Shown here piece after piece: positions 36,849 through 50,065 of a stretch of 64,000 nt of DNA. This DNA is from Patagioenas fasciata. Lineage: Eukaryota; Chordata; Aves; Columbiformes; Columbidae. The position numbers and the translations under genes were made by a program. A model generated the notes under the pieces. The model was given only the letters and a program-made list of their open reading frames with translations, had not been told where the DNA came from and searched no databases. The DNA is taken from assembly GCF_037038585.1 (NCBI RefSeq), contig NC_092520.1, positions 463,001 to 527,000 on the forward strand. The letters run 5' to 3'. How positions within the stretch are numbered: the stretch's first letter is position 1; every line of letters begins with the position of its first letter.

Positions 36849-38437
36849 TCACGCTCCAGCGGGTCACTCGGCTGCTGCTTCCCAGCTCAAGGGTTTGTGA
36901 AATGCTCCCTGGGGCAAAATGGGACGGACACAGAAGCTGCCCCGGGGCAGGGGGAAATCCTGGGAAAACTCATTTCCACGTCTCTGGAGAGCCAGCAGTG
37001 CCACAGGGCACGGTGGGACACAGTTACAGAGCCAGGAGCAGCTGGGACGGGGCTGGCGATGGAAAACGTGCCATCACAGGCTGGGGGCCCGGCGGGACGC
37101 TCAGTCCTTCCAACCGTGGCTCACGTTGCTCTGCAGCCACCGTTTGCTGTTTGTCCTTCCCTGCCCCCCGTCAGGAGCCCCTCAGAGACCCCTTACCTAC
37201 AAGGATCATTTGTGTGGGATCCCTGGTCCCCTCAGAGCCCAGACACAAGGGTCGCAGGCTGGAGACTGCGCACGTCTCTGTGTCACCAACCTCTTTGCTC
37301 TATACCCTATAAGTAAGGGGGCTTTAGCACAGGGGTACAGCCATAGAGGCATGGTGGGAACACTGTGACCACAAACCGGTGGGTGAAAAAGGAGAAAACA
37401 CCGGTGTTCCTACAACGTGTAGAACGTCCAAGTGATGCTGTGGTGGGAGATGCTGGTGCTGATCACCCGGAGACGGGCTGGGGGACCCCGAGACTCAGTC
37501 TGTGAGAGACGGCGACAGCTCTGCTGGCTGCAGGGCCACTGTCCCACCACCTGTGACACTGACACGTCCGCTCGCACGGGCCAGCCCCGCGACACCCAGC
37601 GCAGCAGGAATGAGGGATAATGCGGCTTCTGCAGCCGCTTCCGAGGCAGAACAACGAGGGGGGTGATGGTGCAGAGGATGGCGGAGCTGCCAGCTCAGTC
37701 TCCGTGGGATCGAGCGGGTCAATAACGTCTCGTATCCCTGGGGACTGCAGGGAGCAACGTCCCAATCAGGCGCCGTGGGCAGCAAATCACTGACTCGGCA
37801 ACAGAAGTAAAACGAAGCAGCAGCACCTGGGCAAGGCAGGCGCCGAAAAAACGTCCCTCGCCCTGGCAAACAGCGGATGGCCGGGGCAGGGGGAGGTCGG
37901 TAACAGCAGCCCTGCTGCTGCTGACGCAGAGGGAAAAGCTACGCCGGCTCGGGGTGCTTCACTGTCTTGGTGGGATGAAGAACAAGATGAAGTCGCCCAG
38001 GTGCCTCTTGTTAATTTTACTTTTGTTGCCAAGTCACAATTCCACTGGAAAATAAGGGGACAGAAGCCCGGAGGTGAGAGCTCTCTGAGCCTGGGAGCCC
38101 AACAAGGACGGATGTTCGGGGTCAGAAGCCGGTGTGACTGACACCTGCCACGGGGGTCTTTGGTTTTCTGTTCAAAAACACCTGGCAGATGAAGTGCAGC
38201 GTAAGAGAAGCCACTAATGGCAGCAGAGCTGGGCAGCGCTCGCTGGGGTGGCCCCCTCTGCCCGACCCAGCGCGAGCTGTGGTCTTCACACCAGAAGCCC
38301 GTTGTGATGTGAAGCGTCAAGGGGGACCGTGCAGAGCTGGACCCCGGACCGGTGTCATACGTCGGCTTTTCTGCCCACCGGTCCTCACAGTGATGAGGGA
38401 CGAGGGAGATGAAAGCTTCTGAATCCAGTCCAGGTTA
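36849..38437. other. Intergenic, no gene recognised
   Basis: No recognisable repeat family or exon over 1.6 kb of mostly GC-rich DNA. Confidence 0.4.
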
Positions 38438-38692
38438 TAGAATCACAGAATCATGGAGTCATTTGGGTTGGAGAAGCCCCTCAAGATCATTGAGTCCAAC
38501 AGTCAACCCACCCCTGGCGCTGCCCCATGTCCTGAGAACCTCCTGTCCGTCTGTCCAGCCCTCCAGGGATGGTGACTCCAGCACTGCCCTGGGCAGCCTG
38601 TTCCAATGCCCCACAGCCCTTTGGGGAAGAAATTGTTCCCACATCCAACCTCAACCTCCCCTGGCGCAACCCGAGGCCGTTTCTTCGACTCT
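38438..38692 (-). mobile_element. CR1 LINE 3' fragment
   Basis: Reversed tail tagaatcacagaatcatgga; ends near cgcaacccgaggccgtttct. Confidence 0.92.
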
Positions 38693-39811
38693 ATCATGTG
38701 TGACCCAGCTGTGGAGGACTCGGGGCTGAGCTGCCGGACCATGGCACTGGCCCAGCCCCGCGGAGCAGACACGGACACCAGAATGTGACCCACTCAGCGC
38801 TGAGGGATGATTTTGCCGCTCTCCTGGAATCGGTTTGGACAACAACAATGGAAAACTGGTTGCTAAAATTAACTGTGTGGAAGGAATGCTTTGTCCATGT
38901 AAATGGACTCAGGCCTTTGTGTTGCCAGAACGAAGGGCGAGGAGGATCGGCCTGGGGAAACCAATGAGCCGTGGCTGGAGATTTCGGCTGCTGTTCTCGT
39001 TTGAAAGGCTGGTAAATCCCTGTTGCTTTTGAAGGTGTCAGTGCCTGCGTGCTTTTATTGAACTCCAGCTTTGCTGAGGGCGGCTCAGCAATTACGATGA
39101 TGCTGTTAATAATAATTACTTCCTATCTTAGGATGCGTATTTTGTCCTTATTCTTAAGTACTTTTTGTTTTGTTCAGAAAATGCATTATCTCCTTTGGAG
39201 ATGCTAAAAGTCCTGTTTTTGTGCTGGGGCTGGTGCTGAGCAGCTTCCTTGGCTGTGCCGCTGGACTGCACGGTCCACGCAGGATGGGGCTCCTCGCTGC
39301 TCGGGTCTGCTCGGTGCGAGCCTTGGGCTGGTGACACTTCGGGCTTTGCCGGTTCCACGTCTCTGTTTTCTCCATCTGTTCACACTTAAGAAGCCTCCTG
39401 GCTGTGATTCATCGTCACAGGTCATGCGCGGCATCTCTCCATTTTCCACCTGAGTCTTCCTCGGCTTCCTCGTGTCTCACCACGAAGCGGGACAGGATCA
39501 GCAAGTCAATTATTCCTGGTGCCTGCCTTCCCCTCTCCAATATTTCGGACAGAAACAGCCACCCGCGTTACCTGAGCAACGTGAGCCCTTGGCTGCTGCT
39601 CCTGTTCCAATATCAGATGTGTTTGTCCCAGGGGTGGGTGATCTGTCAGGAGCTTTCTCTGTGGCATTCAGAAGTGATTCCTGGGCTGTGTTTGCCCCAC
39701 GTGTTCGGTCCCGCTTTAGGCAAACATTTCAGTGTGAACACGGCGTGCTGCTCGCGACGAGCCGGGAGGAGCATCATGGCCTTCTCCGTGCCCCTGTCAC
39801 CACCCCGAGGG
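38693..39811. other. Intergenic, no gene recognised
   Basis: 39040-39190 is AT-rich (ctgttaataataattacttc). No exon or repeat recognised. Confidence 0.4.
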
Positions 39812-40355
39812 GAAACAGCTGGACATCGAGGGAACCCGCAGAAGTGCTCCAGCGCCCTCCTGTCTCGATGTGACACGGAGAAACAGCTGGACATCGAGGG
39901 AACCCGCAGAAGTGCTCCAGCGCCCTCCTGTCTCGATGTGACACGGAGAAACAGCTGGACATCGAGGGAACCCGCAGAAGCGCTCCAGCGCTCTCCTGTC
40001 TCGATGTGACACGGAGAAACAGCTGGACATCAAGGGAACCCGCAGAAGCACTCCAGCGCTCTCCTGTCTCAATGTGACATGGAGAAACAGCTGGACATCG
40101 AGGGAACCCGCAGAAGCGCTCCAGCGCCCTCCTGTCTCGATGTGACACGGAGAAACAGCTGGACATCGAGGGAACCCGCAGAAGCGCTCCAGCGCCCTCC
40201 TGTCTCGATGTGACACGGAGAAACAGCTGGACATCGAGGGAACCCGCAGAAGCGCTCCAGCGCCCTCCTGTCTCGATGTGACATGGAGAAACAGCTGGAC
40301 ATCGAGGGAACCCGCAGAAGCACTCCAGCGCCCTCCTGTCTCGATGTGACACGGA
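39812..40355. repeat. 68-bp minisatellite, eight units
   Basis: Unit starts at 39812, 39880, 39948, 40016, 40084, 40152, 40220 and 40288 with gaaacagctggacatcgagg; units differ at a few positions (agtgctcc/agcgctcc, acggag/atggag). No spacers, so not a CRISPR-like array. Confidence 0.97.
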
Positions 40356-40523
40356 GGACGACGCTCGTCCTTGTGAAGTTACGTGACCCTCGCGCGTCCC
40401 CGGTGCCGGCTGGGAGCCGCCTTGCTGTGCTGCATCCCCGTGCTGTCACCGCGGTGTCACCGCGGCGCTCCGGCCGCAGCCAAGACCCGCGCGCTGCAGC
40501 GAACACTGAGCAGTGGGGAAGTT

Positions 40524-40893
40524 CTAATTGTAACTGCGCTAATTGTAACTGTGCTAATTGTAACCGGTTCCTGCGATGGAGGAACGGGCTGGCGTGAAGG
40601 GCGAGGAGGGGTTAAAGCGTCTGGAAGCGGGATTCCCGAGCCAGGGGAGGGCGGTTTCCCTGGGCTGAGACAGCAGCAGCCTCAGCATCCTCCTTGCTCA
40701 TTAAGTTTTATATTTAAGCACAAACGTCCTTCCTCATTAAGTTTTTCTTTTACATTTAAGCACAAACGTGTGTTTAATTCACCTTGGGAAGTACAATAAA
40801 AATTCCCTAAGTGATACCGACGCGAAACCCAACAGACCGTGTATGGCGATTTTCACCTGATTTTCAGTTTGGCCGAGCTGATTTTCAGTTTGG
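40524..40893. repeat. Cluster of three short tandem duplications
   Basis: (1) ctaattgtaactg three times at a 15-bp period, 40524-40564. (2) ctcattaag...tttaagcacaaacgt twice, 40697-40770. (3) ctgattttcagtttgg twice at a 21-bp period, 40857-40893. Copies are near-perfect, so they arose recently. Confidence 0.9.
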
Positions 40894-42671
40894 TGAAGTT
40901 CCTCTCGGGAAAAGGGGTCTCTGCAGAGGCACCGGAGCCCAACGCTGGCTCTGTCACCCGGTGCCACCGCCCGGCATCAGTGTGTGACAACCGCGCAGCC
41001 TCCGCGCTGGCACCGGGGAGAGAAAACAGCGGGGAAGTGAGCGAGGGAGCTCCTGCAGATTTGTGGGGAGTTTCAGCTCCAAGTTTTTGTCTGGGCTGAC
41101 TTCGTCCTCCTCCTCCTCCTCTGAGAGGTCCCCCCGGGGCTGCGGTTGAGTTCATCTCCCGGGGTGATGGGAAGACAGGAGGATTTAGAGGGATCTAAAG
41201 CGAGGAGCTGGACGCGTCGCTGCCGCCACCCGGGTTTTTCCCAGTGCCCTTCGCCCAGCAGGGAGGAGATGGGGCAGTGGTAGCACCAGGCTGGGCTCGG
41301 GCTGCCCCGCACCGGTGGGGAAACTGAGGCACGGGGCTGCACAGCGCTGCTTTGCAAATGCCACCGAGGCCCAGCCCTCCTGCGTGTCCCCTCAGCTGCT
41401 CCTGGGGTGGCTTCAACCTCGCATGGGGACATTTGGGGGCTAAGGGGGGGAGAGCCACCCCCCGTTATCTGCAGGGGGTCCCTGGAGCCTGACCCCGGTG
41501 GCAGACAGGGAGGGTGGGCGGGCACGGCCATGGCTCGAGGGACGCTCGCCCGGCACAGGGGACGGTGTCACCGCACGAGGTGCTGGATGAACAATGTTTT
41601 GCCTCATCTGCCACGGCCACCCGACCTCTCTCCAACCGGCGGCCGCTTCTTCAAGCACCTCGACAGCTCTTTGCAGGGAAAACGCTTCCGCAGCCAGCAG
41701 GACGCAGAAAATGCCTCCCAAGAGCTGGCCGAATCCTGAAGCGCAGCTTTTTATGCTACAGGAACAAACAAATGTACTTCTCATTGGCAAAAATGTGTTG
41801 ATTGTAACGGTTCCTATTTTGATCAATACAGACGTGTTTGAGCTGAGTTACAATGATTTAAAATTCGCAGTCCGAAACCGCAATTTCTTTTGCGCCAACC
41901 TAATAAGTGCGTTGTGGCAATTTGTGAGGTCGAGAAGTAAAGCCGGGTTTTTGCTGGTAGCGATCCTGCCCTGCAGCCCGACGTTCTCTGGCTTTGCTGT
42001 GCGGTACCCACCTCGTCCAGGTTCAGCTCGCTCAGAGGGAAGATGGTCCGGGAGCAAAAATAACAGCTCTTGAGCCTTGGTGCTGCTGTTCCTCCGCGCG
42101 CGTGTTCTCTTGACCTCGGGGATGCGCGGCGTTTGCCGCTGAGCTATTATGAGCTGTGAGCACCGTGTTCTGCCTCCCCGCGCTCTTCTCCCCGGGAGAA
42201 AACACTCAAAGGTTAAATATACACCGGCCAGGGCTCGGTGAGGGTCTGCAGGCGAAAAGAAACACAAAACAAACACGGTGTGTTTGGGCAAGAACCCGAA
42301 TTCTGTTTTGCCCACTTGGATGGCAGAGCCCAGACCCGGCCGTGGGGCAGGAGGGTGCCCCAGAGCCTGTTTCCTGCTGGGGTTGATTGTTCCCCCTCCC
42401 TCCAAAAGAAGCAGAATAAAAACACACAAAACCAAGCCGGCTGATACAGAGCTCGGCTCTGTGTGCCTCTGATCTCTTTATGGGCACTTTTTAGCGTTCT
42501 GGTTTTGGAGATGAAAGTCAGAAGAACAAAGCCCAGCGCTGACGCGAAGAGCTGAACTACAAAGGCGATGGTCGGGAGAGCTGTTTTCTGCCGAAATCTG
42601 CTCAGATGCCATTTCGGTGGAAACCAAACAACAGTTCCTGCCCCGCTCACTTCTGAGCTCTGCCTGGCCTC
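40894..42671. other. Intergenic, no gene recognised
   Basis: 41740-41940 is AT-rich and open on the plus strand but matches nothing known. A short cct triplet run lies near 41107-41120. Confidence 0.4.
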
Positions 42672-43115
42672 GGTACCCCAGCACCGCAGTACCCTGGTAC
42701 CTCAGTACCCCAGCACCTCAGTACCCCAGTGCCTCAGTACCCCAGTCCCCAGTACCCCAATCCCCAATACCTCAGTACCCCAGTGCCTGAGTACCCCAGT
42801 ACCCCAGCACCCCAGTGCCCAGTACCCCAGAACCTCAGTACCTCAGTACCCCAGTCCCCAATACCTCAGTACCCTAGTGCCTGAGTACCCCAGTACCCCA
42901 GTCCCCAGTACCTCAGTACCCCAGAACCTTAGTACCTCAGTACCCCAGTGCCTCAGTACCCCAGTCCTCAGTACCCCAGTCCCCAGTACCCCAGAACCTC
43001 AGTTCCTCAGTACCCCAGCACCCCAGTGCCTGAGTACCCCAGTACCTCAGTATTCCAGTGCCTCAGTACCCCAGTGCCTCAGTACCCCAGTACCTCAGTA
43101 CCCCAGTGCCCTGTC
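42672..43115. repeat. 8-bp minisatellite, about 55 units
   Basis: Octamers cagtaccc, cagtgcct, cagtcccc, cagaacct in varied order. Confidence 0.95.
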
Positions 43116-43189
43116 TCTGCCTCATTTTACCTTCCTTCTTTCAGCATCCCTGTTAGAGACCGGGGTGCAGGTGGGGGATGCGGGGCATG

Positions 43190-43362
43190 GGATTGCCAAA
43201 CTCAAGGGATTGCCAAACTCAAGGGATTGCCGAACTCAAGGGATTGGCAAACTCAGGAGATTGTCAAACTCACGGGATTTCCACACTCACGGGATTTCCA
43301 GACTCACTCATGGGATTTCCAGACTCACAGGATTTCCATACTCATGGGATTTCCAGACTCAC
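43190..43362. repeat. 17-bp minisatellite, about 10 units
   Basis: gggattgccaaactcaa grading into gggatttccagactcac; one unit carries an extra tcat. Confidence 0.94.
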
Positions 43363-44939
43363 GGTGTCAGCAGGACACCAGGTTACCATGGAAAGCTGGT
43401 GTGAGCCAGCCCAGAGCCGGGGCATCTTCAGTGCTCCATCAGCTGGTGCTGGTCTCACGGTGGCATGGAGCTCAGCTCCGGTTGTGCCCCCTGCTCCCTG
43501 TGGCCGTGATGTCTCAGGGCTGGGCATGATCTGCTGCTGCTATGTAAAATAAGCAGGAAAACAGGCTTTTCATGGTGGTTTGGCACAGGGAAGCTGCACC
43601 CCTGCAGGCAGTGCCCCAAGGGTTTTGGGTGCTGCACTGACCTTCTGGCTCATGTTTTGAATGCGGCAAGTGGCCAGGGCTGCCTGGCCACAGCAGGGAC
43701 GTAGGATCATAGGATCATTTTGGTTGGAAGAGACCCTCGGGATCTTCGAGTCCAGCCATAACCTGTCCTGGGCTGGCCCGAGATGTGAGCTTGGACACCG
43801 CGCTGCTGTGGGCAGCTCTGTCCATGGGATGTGGGGAGCATCCTGCACCAGCGCAAAGGCTCCTCTGTCTGATAGCAAAGCGCGGGGCCAAGGACGTGCT
43901 TGGCTTCCCAAGTGGAGAGGGATGGGAGCTTCAAAACCACAAGCATCAGCCCAGAGGAGCTTTCTTAGCTGGGACTGAGACACAGCGGAGCAGGACGAGT
44001 CCAACCCAGGCCAGGTGCTGGGTTTTCTGCTCTCACGGTGCATCAGGGAGGGTGGAGGGAAGTGCCTGCCCTGCCTGTTGCAGGTGAAATAAATGAAAAT
44101 GATTAAAACCCCTTGGAAACGACGGTGCAGCCGGCTGTGTCGGTGTGACTGCCGGGGCTGCGCGGAGCCAGCTGAGCTCAGCCTGGGAAAGCGGGCAGGT
44201 GAGGCTGCCTGGATCAGCGCGGGAGCCTGGACGGTGCCGAGCCCGGCCCGTCCTCGCTGTCACCGCTGTCCCCGGGGTGACGGGCAGCTCGGCTGCTCCT
44301 TGCGCTGAGACGGGGCAGAGCGAGGAGGTGACAATGGTGCTGTCACCATGGCGGGAGGGAGGGACGGGGTTGTTCCCACAGGACACAGCGCTGCTTTCCT
44401 GAGTCCTTTCACACCTCTTTTCCCTTCGCAGCATCTCCGCTTTTGCGTGCAGACCCGGTCAGCGCACGGGTGCTCCTGTGCGGGGTTTGTGCTCCCTCGG
44501 GTGGCCGTGGACCGAGGCCCCGCAGGGACACGCGGGTTGGCACCAGCGCTCTCTCCAGGGAGTGCGGACCCGTCTGGTTAAACCATGTGCGGATCCGCGT
44601 GTTAAACGCACACACACGTGAGTGGGTCACGCACCATCCAGCAGTGGAGCGTGGCAAGGCAGCGCGGACACCAGCTGAAGGGCTTTGGCAGCGCTCGAGC
44701 GCATCTGAAATCTTCGTTGAAGTCAGAGCTTGCTCCGGCTGCGGTGCAAATATGGGTTACCAGGGAGGACGGCGGGGGTCCCAGCAAGGGGCTGCGTCAG
44801 GACGCACCTCGGAAGCCCAGGCTGGCATCCCCGCTCTGTGCCGGGTGCGGAGCATCCGCTGCCCTCCCCTCCTGGTCCTGCTGCACAGCATCCCGGAGGG
44901 TGCTGGACCCTCCTGACACCCCCAGCACTGACTGTGATC
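43363..44939. other. Intergenic with one CR1 scrap
   Basis: 43702-43780 is a minus-strand CR1 tail (taggatcataggatcatttt, then ggttggaagagaccctcg). The remainder is GC-rich with no recognised gene. Confidence 0.5.
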
Positions 44940-45476
44940 CCTGGGCAGGGGTGCGACCCCCAGAAAAACGCTGTGACCCCCAGGAAAGGGCTGTGACCCC
45001 CAGGAAAGGGCTGTGACCCCCTAGGAAGGGACTGAGACCCCCAGGAAAGGGCTGTGACCCCTAGGAAGGGGCCGAGACCCCCAGGAAAGGGCTGTGACCC
45101 CTAGGAAGGGGCTGCGACCCCCAGGAAATGGTTGTGACCCCTAGGAAGGGGCTGTGACCCTCAGGAGAGGGCTGTGACCCCCTAGGAAAGGGCTGTGACC
45201 CCCAGGAAAGGGCTGTGACCCTATGGGAAGGGGCCGAGACCCCCAGGAAAGGGCTGTGACCCCTAGGAAGGGGCTGAGACCCCAGGAAAGGGCTGTGACC
45301 CCTAGGAAAGGGCTGTGACCCCCAGAAAAGGGCTGCGACCCCTAGGAAAGGGCTGTGACCCCTAGGAAGGGGCTGAGACCCCCAGGAAAGAGCTGTGACC
45401 CCTAGGAAAGGGCTGTGACGCCCAGAAAAGGGCTGTGACCCCTAGGAAGGGGCTGAGACCCCCAGGAAGGGGCTGC
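44940..45476. repeat. 20-bp minisatellite, about 26 units
   Basis: Unit ctgtgacccccaggaaaggg alternating with ctgtgacccctaggaagggg; unit length varies by one or two bases. Confidence 0.95.
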
Positions 45477-47818
45477 GGGGCCGGCGATGCGGCAGCGGCA
45501 GCGGGGCCGCAGGACCGCGTCATTTCTTGCGTGGCAGAGACCTCTGCAGTTCTCTCCCAGAACGCTCGGCGTTCCTCCGGCCCTGTGTGATGTGTGTCCC
45601 CGTGTCCCCATCTCGCCTCTGCTGCGCAGGCTGCAGCACCGAGATGAGCTCTCCAGGCTCGTTGCTCGCTGAGCCGCATGCTCCCATCCTCAGATCTGCC
45701 CCAGAGAAGTCCCTGCGCGTGTCCCCTCTGCTCCCCGGGTGACAGCCGCTGTTCCTGGGGTGCCACCCTTGCCCCCGGGCCCCCCGTCAGCCCCAGTGAT
45801 GGTGGGTGCTGGGACATCCCCCAAGGGCACATGGTGCATCCCCCAAGGAGGGGTCCTGCCCCCTGAATGCTCCCGACGCCCGTACCGGTGCGGAGGGCTG
45901 CAGCACGGGGCTGGGGGCTGCTCTGGGTGTCTCTTGGGGACACCCCACCACTCAGTCCAGGGTGGACACGGCACGGGGTGCAAGATGCATCAGCCACAGA
46001 GGGGGCAGCTGGAGACTGGCCCGTGGTGGGAAGGGACTCAGGGCTGGAGGGAACCCAGAGCTCCTTGTTGAAGCCCCGTGCCTGCAGCGCAGCGCAGCGC
46101 ATCCTGCATTAGCCGTATGGCCCTGCTCTCCGCTGGGACGCGGTGCTGGCGCGGCTGGGACATCGCTGCCGGCTGCAGAGGGAGTTGCTGCCCGCCTGGC
46201 GGGAACCCAGCTTCTGCCTTGGATGGGCAGCTTAGCATAATTCACATTCCTCCCTAAAATGAGGAGTGAGGGGAGCCTAAATGATGCGTTTTCAAATGCA
46301 CAACGTGTAAGAAGAGAGACAAAAGAGATGTTTCTAATTCTTTGCATGGCTCCCATTGAAAATTCCCACTACTGCTGTGGGTGTTACGATCTCCTGCTGA
46401 AGAGCTATTGCCCCCCAGGATCTCTGCAAGCCCAGGGCCACCCCTTCCAGCCCCTCTCTTACCCCAGGAGCCGTTCTCTGGCTCTGTGGGACGAGATGTG
46501 ACCCAGGGGAAAGTGCCCTGGAGGGGTGACAAGCAGGACACATTAATTTCCCACCATGGAAGTTCCCACTAAAGATAAGGTTATAAAGGTGAAGCTATTG
46601 TGCTGTCGTGATGTCACGGAGGATGTTGGAGCTCAGGCGGTCGCTGGCTCTGCCAGTCCTGGTTTGTACAGGCGTTTTGCAAAGCTGAGCTCACCCCAAG
46701 CCTGAGAGCAGCTGACGACCTGTTTGCCAGCTCTGTGTGCCGGGGGAGCTGCGAGAGGGATGGAGGAAAACAACATCCTCGCGTTTTCAAACAGCCCAGA
46801 GTCTCAAACGCTCAGACTCTCCCAGATTTGGGAGGGGTGCAGGAGGTTCCACCCCAGACCGAGCCACATCGCAGCAGCAGCAATCCCAGCGCAGCGCTGC
46901 CTGTGCTCAGCGGGAGCATCATCCCCCGGTTCGTGTATCTCACTGTCTGCGTGTTGCTCTCTGGGTAAAGAGTGTCAGGGAATATTCGGTTTGCAGACCA
47001 GGCTGCTGGTGCAAACCTGTGGTAGACGAGGGATGCGGCCCCCAATTCCCCTCCCTGTGCCCCCCGTGCCCCATCGCCCAGCTGCGTCTGCACACCCCGG
47101 GGCAGAGCAAGAGGGTGTTCAAAGTGGGTGCTGAGACCTTGATTTCCCACACATGGCAAGGCAGACCCCTGCCCACCAACCCCCTTTGATTTTCCCATTG
47201 CTTCTGCCTCATTTTGGCTGAAAAATGTGTCTGATCCCCTCCAGGACTAACGAGCCAGGTGCTCTTGCAGACAAGGCTCCTGTTCCAGCCCCTGGCAGAG
47301 GCAGCGGGCAGAGGCAGCACCAAGTGCCCAAGTGCTGCCTGTGCATGTGTGACTGTGCAATGATGGGGAACCCTGTGCTGGCCAGGCTGGGTGGGGGGAC
47401 ACTCGGGGGGTGATGGACCTGGGCTCTGCGATGGCTCACGTGCGTCCCCCCACTCATCTCTGCTGTCCCCTTGTCCCCTCGCTGGCTGCCAGGGCCACTG
47501 CAGCCCCGTGCACCCCATGGCTGTGCACGTTTGTCCAGAGGGGCACCTGCAAGGACCAAGGGGAGACAGAAGCTCCACAAAATAAATGCTGCTAGGAGAT
47601 TAGCGTGCTCAGAACGTGTTTGGAGAGCGCTGGCAGGAGGACAAAGCTCATCCCGAATTGAAGGGCGGTGGACTAAACAGCACTGGTCTGGAGCAGGCAC
47701 GGTGGAGAGGAGCCCGTCTCTGCTCTGTGCCCGTCGTCCAGCAGCCCCCGGTGCAGCCACCGCGGCCACCAGCTGAGCCTGCCGGGCTCGAACGGGAGCC
47801 GTAGCCGCCTGGGACGGC
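45477..47818. other. Intergenic, no gene recognised
   Basis: Mostly GC-rich; 46200-46400 is AT-richer. Several overlapping open frames on both strands, none with a domain I recognise. Confidence 0.4.
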
Positions 47819-48043
47819 TCAGGTTGCGCCAGGGGAGGTTTAGATTGGATATTAGGAAAAAAGTGTTCATGGAAGGGGTTGTCAGGCATTGGAACAGGCT
47901 GCCCAGGGCAGTGGTGGAGCCACCATCCCTGGAGGGGTTTCAACGAGCTTCTTAGGGACATGGTTTAGTGCTACAGTCAGGTTATGGTTGGACTCAATGA
48001 CCCTGAGGTCTCTTCCAACTGAAATGATTCTGTGATTCTATGA
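47819..48043 (+). mobile_element. CR1 LINE 3' fragment
   Basis: tcaggttgcgccaggggagg to the tail atgattctgtgattctatga. Confidence 0.92.
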
Positions 48044-49561
48044 CCTGGAGCTTTATTCAGCGCATTGCAGGGAGCGGGGCCGGGCACCCCCAGGGCTGCC
48101 AGTGGGTTTTGGGTGGTGCTGCAGGGAAGGAGGCGGTTGTGTTTGTTTTTCCCGGGTGTTCCCTGGAGCTGCCTTTGCAGCGAGGGTTGCTGGGCGAGGT
48201 GTTGCTTTGCTCGGCGTCGTGTCCTGCTGTCCTCCGGCGGCGTGTCCAGCGCTCCCGGGCTCTGGGTGCTGGAGGAGGCGTTCTGCTCGGTGCAAAAACG
48301 GGGAGCCGGGAGCTGCATCCCTCGTGTGCATTTTCCCCGGGTTGCAGATTTGCACCAGCGTGTGGGAAAGTGCGTAAACCGCGAACCGGCCGCGCCAGGG
48401 ACACAGAAATATCCTGAAATGCCGGAGTAGGTGTTGCTGGAGGGGGTCGGGGCCCAGGAGCCCTCCTGTGGACCCCCCGAGCGTGGGGGGTGAGGAATTT
48501 GGGGCGCAGCAGCCGCAGTGACCCCCCCGTGCAGCCGCTCATCTCTGTGCCGCCGTGCGGGACGTCTGTCCGTCTGTCTCCAGGTCACTGGGCTGTGATC
48601 AGGAACCAGCTCATGGGAGAAAACTACTTTTTGTGGCTTCTTTTCAAACTCCCCCATTGTTTTAGACCCTGCAATTCCTGCTGGGCAAAATAATTTAACG
48701 ATTAGATGAAGAGCGGAGTGAAGAAACCACATTGATTTGGTGTTCTAGGGCTGAACGCAGCTGCAGCTGAGGGTGCAGCTCGGCTGAGACCTTCCCGCTG
48801 TCCTAGAGACACGGGGCTGGAGGAAAAGGAAAATAAACCCAGTTTAAGGCAGTGAGACGAGGTTTTGTGCTCTCTCACGCCATCATTGGCCACACCAGAT
48901 ATCAGAGAAATAATGGGAACGCTGAAAACCCCCAGTGTTTCATTTGAAACAATTTTACATGGCAGGGAAAATGTATGCAGATTGCTCTGTAAAATTACTG
49001 TTGCGCTTGATTGGAAATACTTTAGCTACTCAAACGTTTTGAAGAGCTGAAATAAGAGTTTCAGCTACTAAAACGTTTTGAAGAGCCCCATAGTTTCTGG
49101 AATAAGTATAATTCCCATTTACTGCTGGCACGATTACCCTTTGGTCTTTAAAACTGTGATGTATTTAAATATGCAACAAAGGATGTAATTCAGGGTGCCA
49201 TTTGTCTTGGGAAAAGCTTGGAAAGTGAGCACAACCTTCTCCCTTATATGCATGTGCGTGTTTGAGATAGATTAAACTCACTTAACTTAAAACATCTTTT
49301 CCTGAACTCGTCATTTCAGGCACAGCGGAGGAAAACGAGCACTTTGAGAGTAATTGATCCTCTCCTGCAGACAGCGGCTCCGTTCTGGCTGTGCCCGATT
49401 TCCCTGCGGCTGCTGGGGACGAGCTGGTTCGGATGGTGGTGAATCCTTTGGTTTGTGTCCAGCTGTGTGCTGTGCTGTGCTGTGCTGCTGTTCTCCAGAT
49501 GTTTACACCGCTGTCATCGCCGCTGCAGGTCAGGGAAAGGCTCCATTGCCCCGGGTTCCCA
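48044..49561. other. Intergenic; AT-rich with one short duplication
   Basis: 48600-49330 is AT-rich. agctactcaaacgttttgaa at 49024 recurs with one mismatch at 49063 (39-bp period). No exon recognised. Confidence 0.45.
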
Positions 49562-50065
49562 CAGAGGTGGTGGCTGAACCATCCCTGGAGACATCCCAGG
49601 GCAGGCTGGACGGGGCTCTGAGCACCCTGAGCTGGTGAAGATGTCCCTGTCATGGCAGGGCTGGAATAGATGAGCTTTGGAGGGCCCTTCCAGCCCAAAC
49701 CAGCCTGAATGTGAATGAAAGGATGAGAGGAAACGGCCTCAAGTTGCGCCAGGGGAGGTTGAGGTTGGATCTGGGAACAATTTCTTCCCCAAAGGGCTGT
49801 GGGGCATTGGAACAGGCTGCCCAGGGCAGTGCTGGAGTCACCGTCCCTGGAGGGCTGGACAGACGGACAGGAGGTTCTCAGGACATGGGGCAGTGCCGGG
49901 GGTGGGTTGTGGTTGGACTCCATGATCTTGAGGGGCTTTTCCAACCCAAATGATTCCATGATTATAGGATTCTATGGTTGCAGATGTCCCTGCTCACGGC
50001 AGCGTGGTGGACCAGACGAGCTGCGGAGCTCCGTTCCACCCCAGCCATTCTGTGATTCTATGGTT
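49562..50065 (+). mobile_element. Three CR1 LINE 3' ends in tandem
   Basis: 49562-49700 (gtggtggctgaaccatccct to cttccagcccaaaccag), 49726-49979 (gaggaaacggcctcaagttg to gattataggattctatgg) and 49980-50065 (gcagatgtccctgctcacgg to attctgtgattctatggtt). All plus strand. The order suggests the middle copy landed in or next to an existing CR1 tail. Confidence 0.88.

Noticed and set aside
41594-42073. 159-codon plus frame with a hydrophobic centre
   Set aside because: AT-rich local composition explains it; no start context, splice structure or family.
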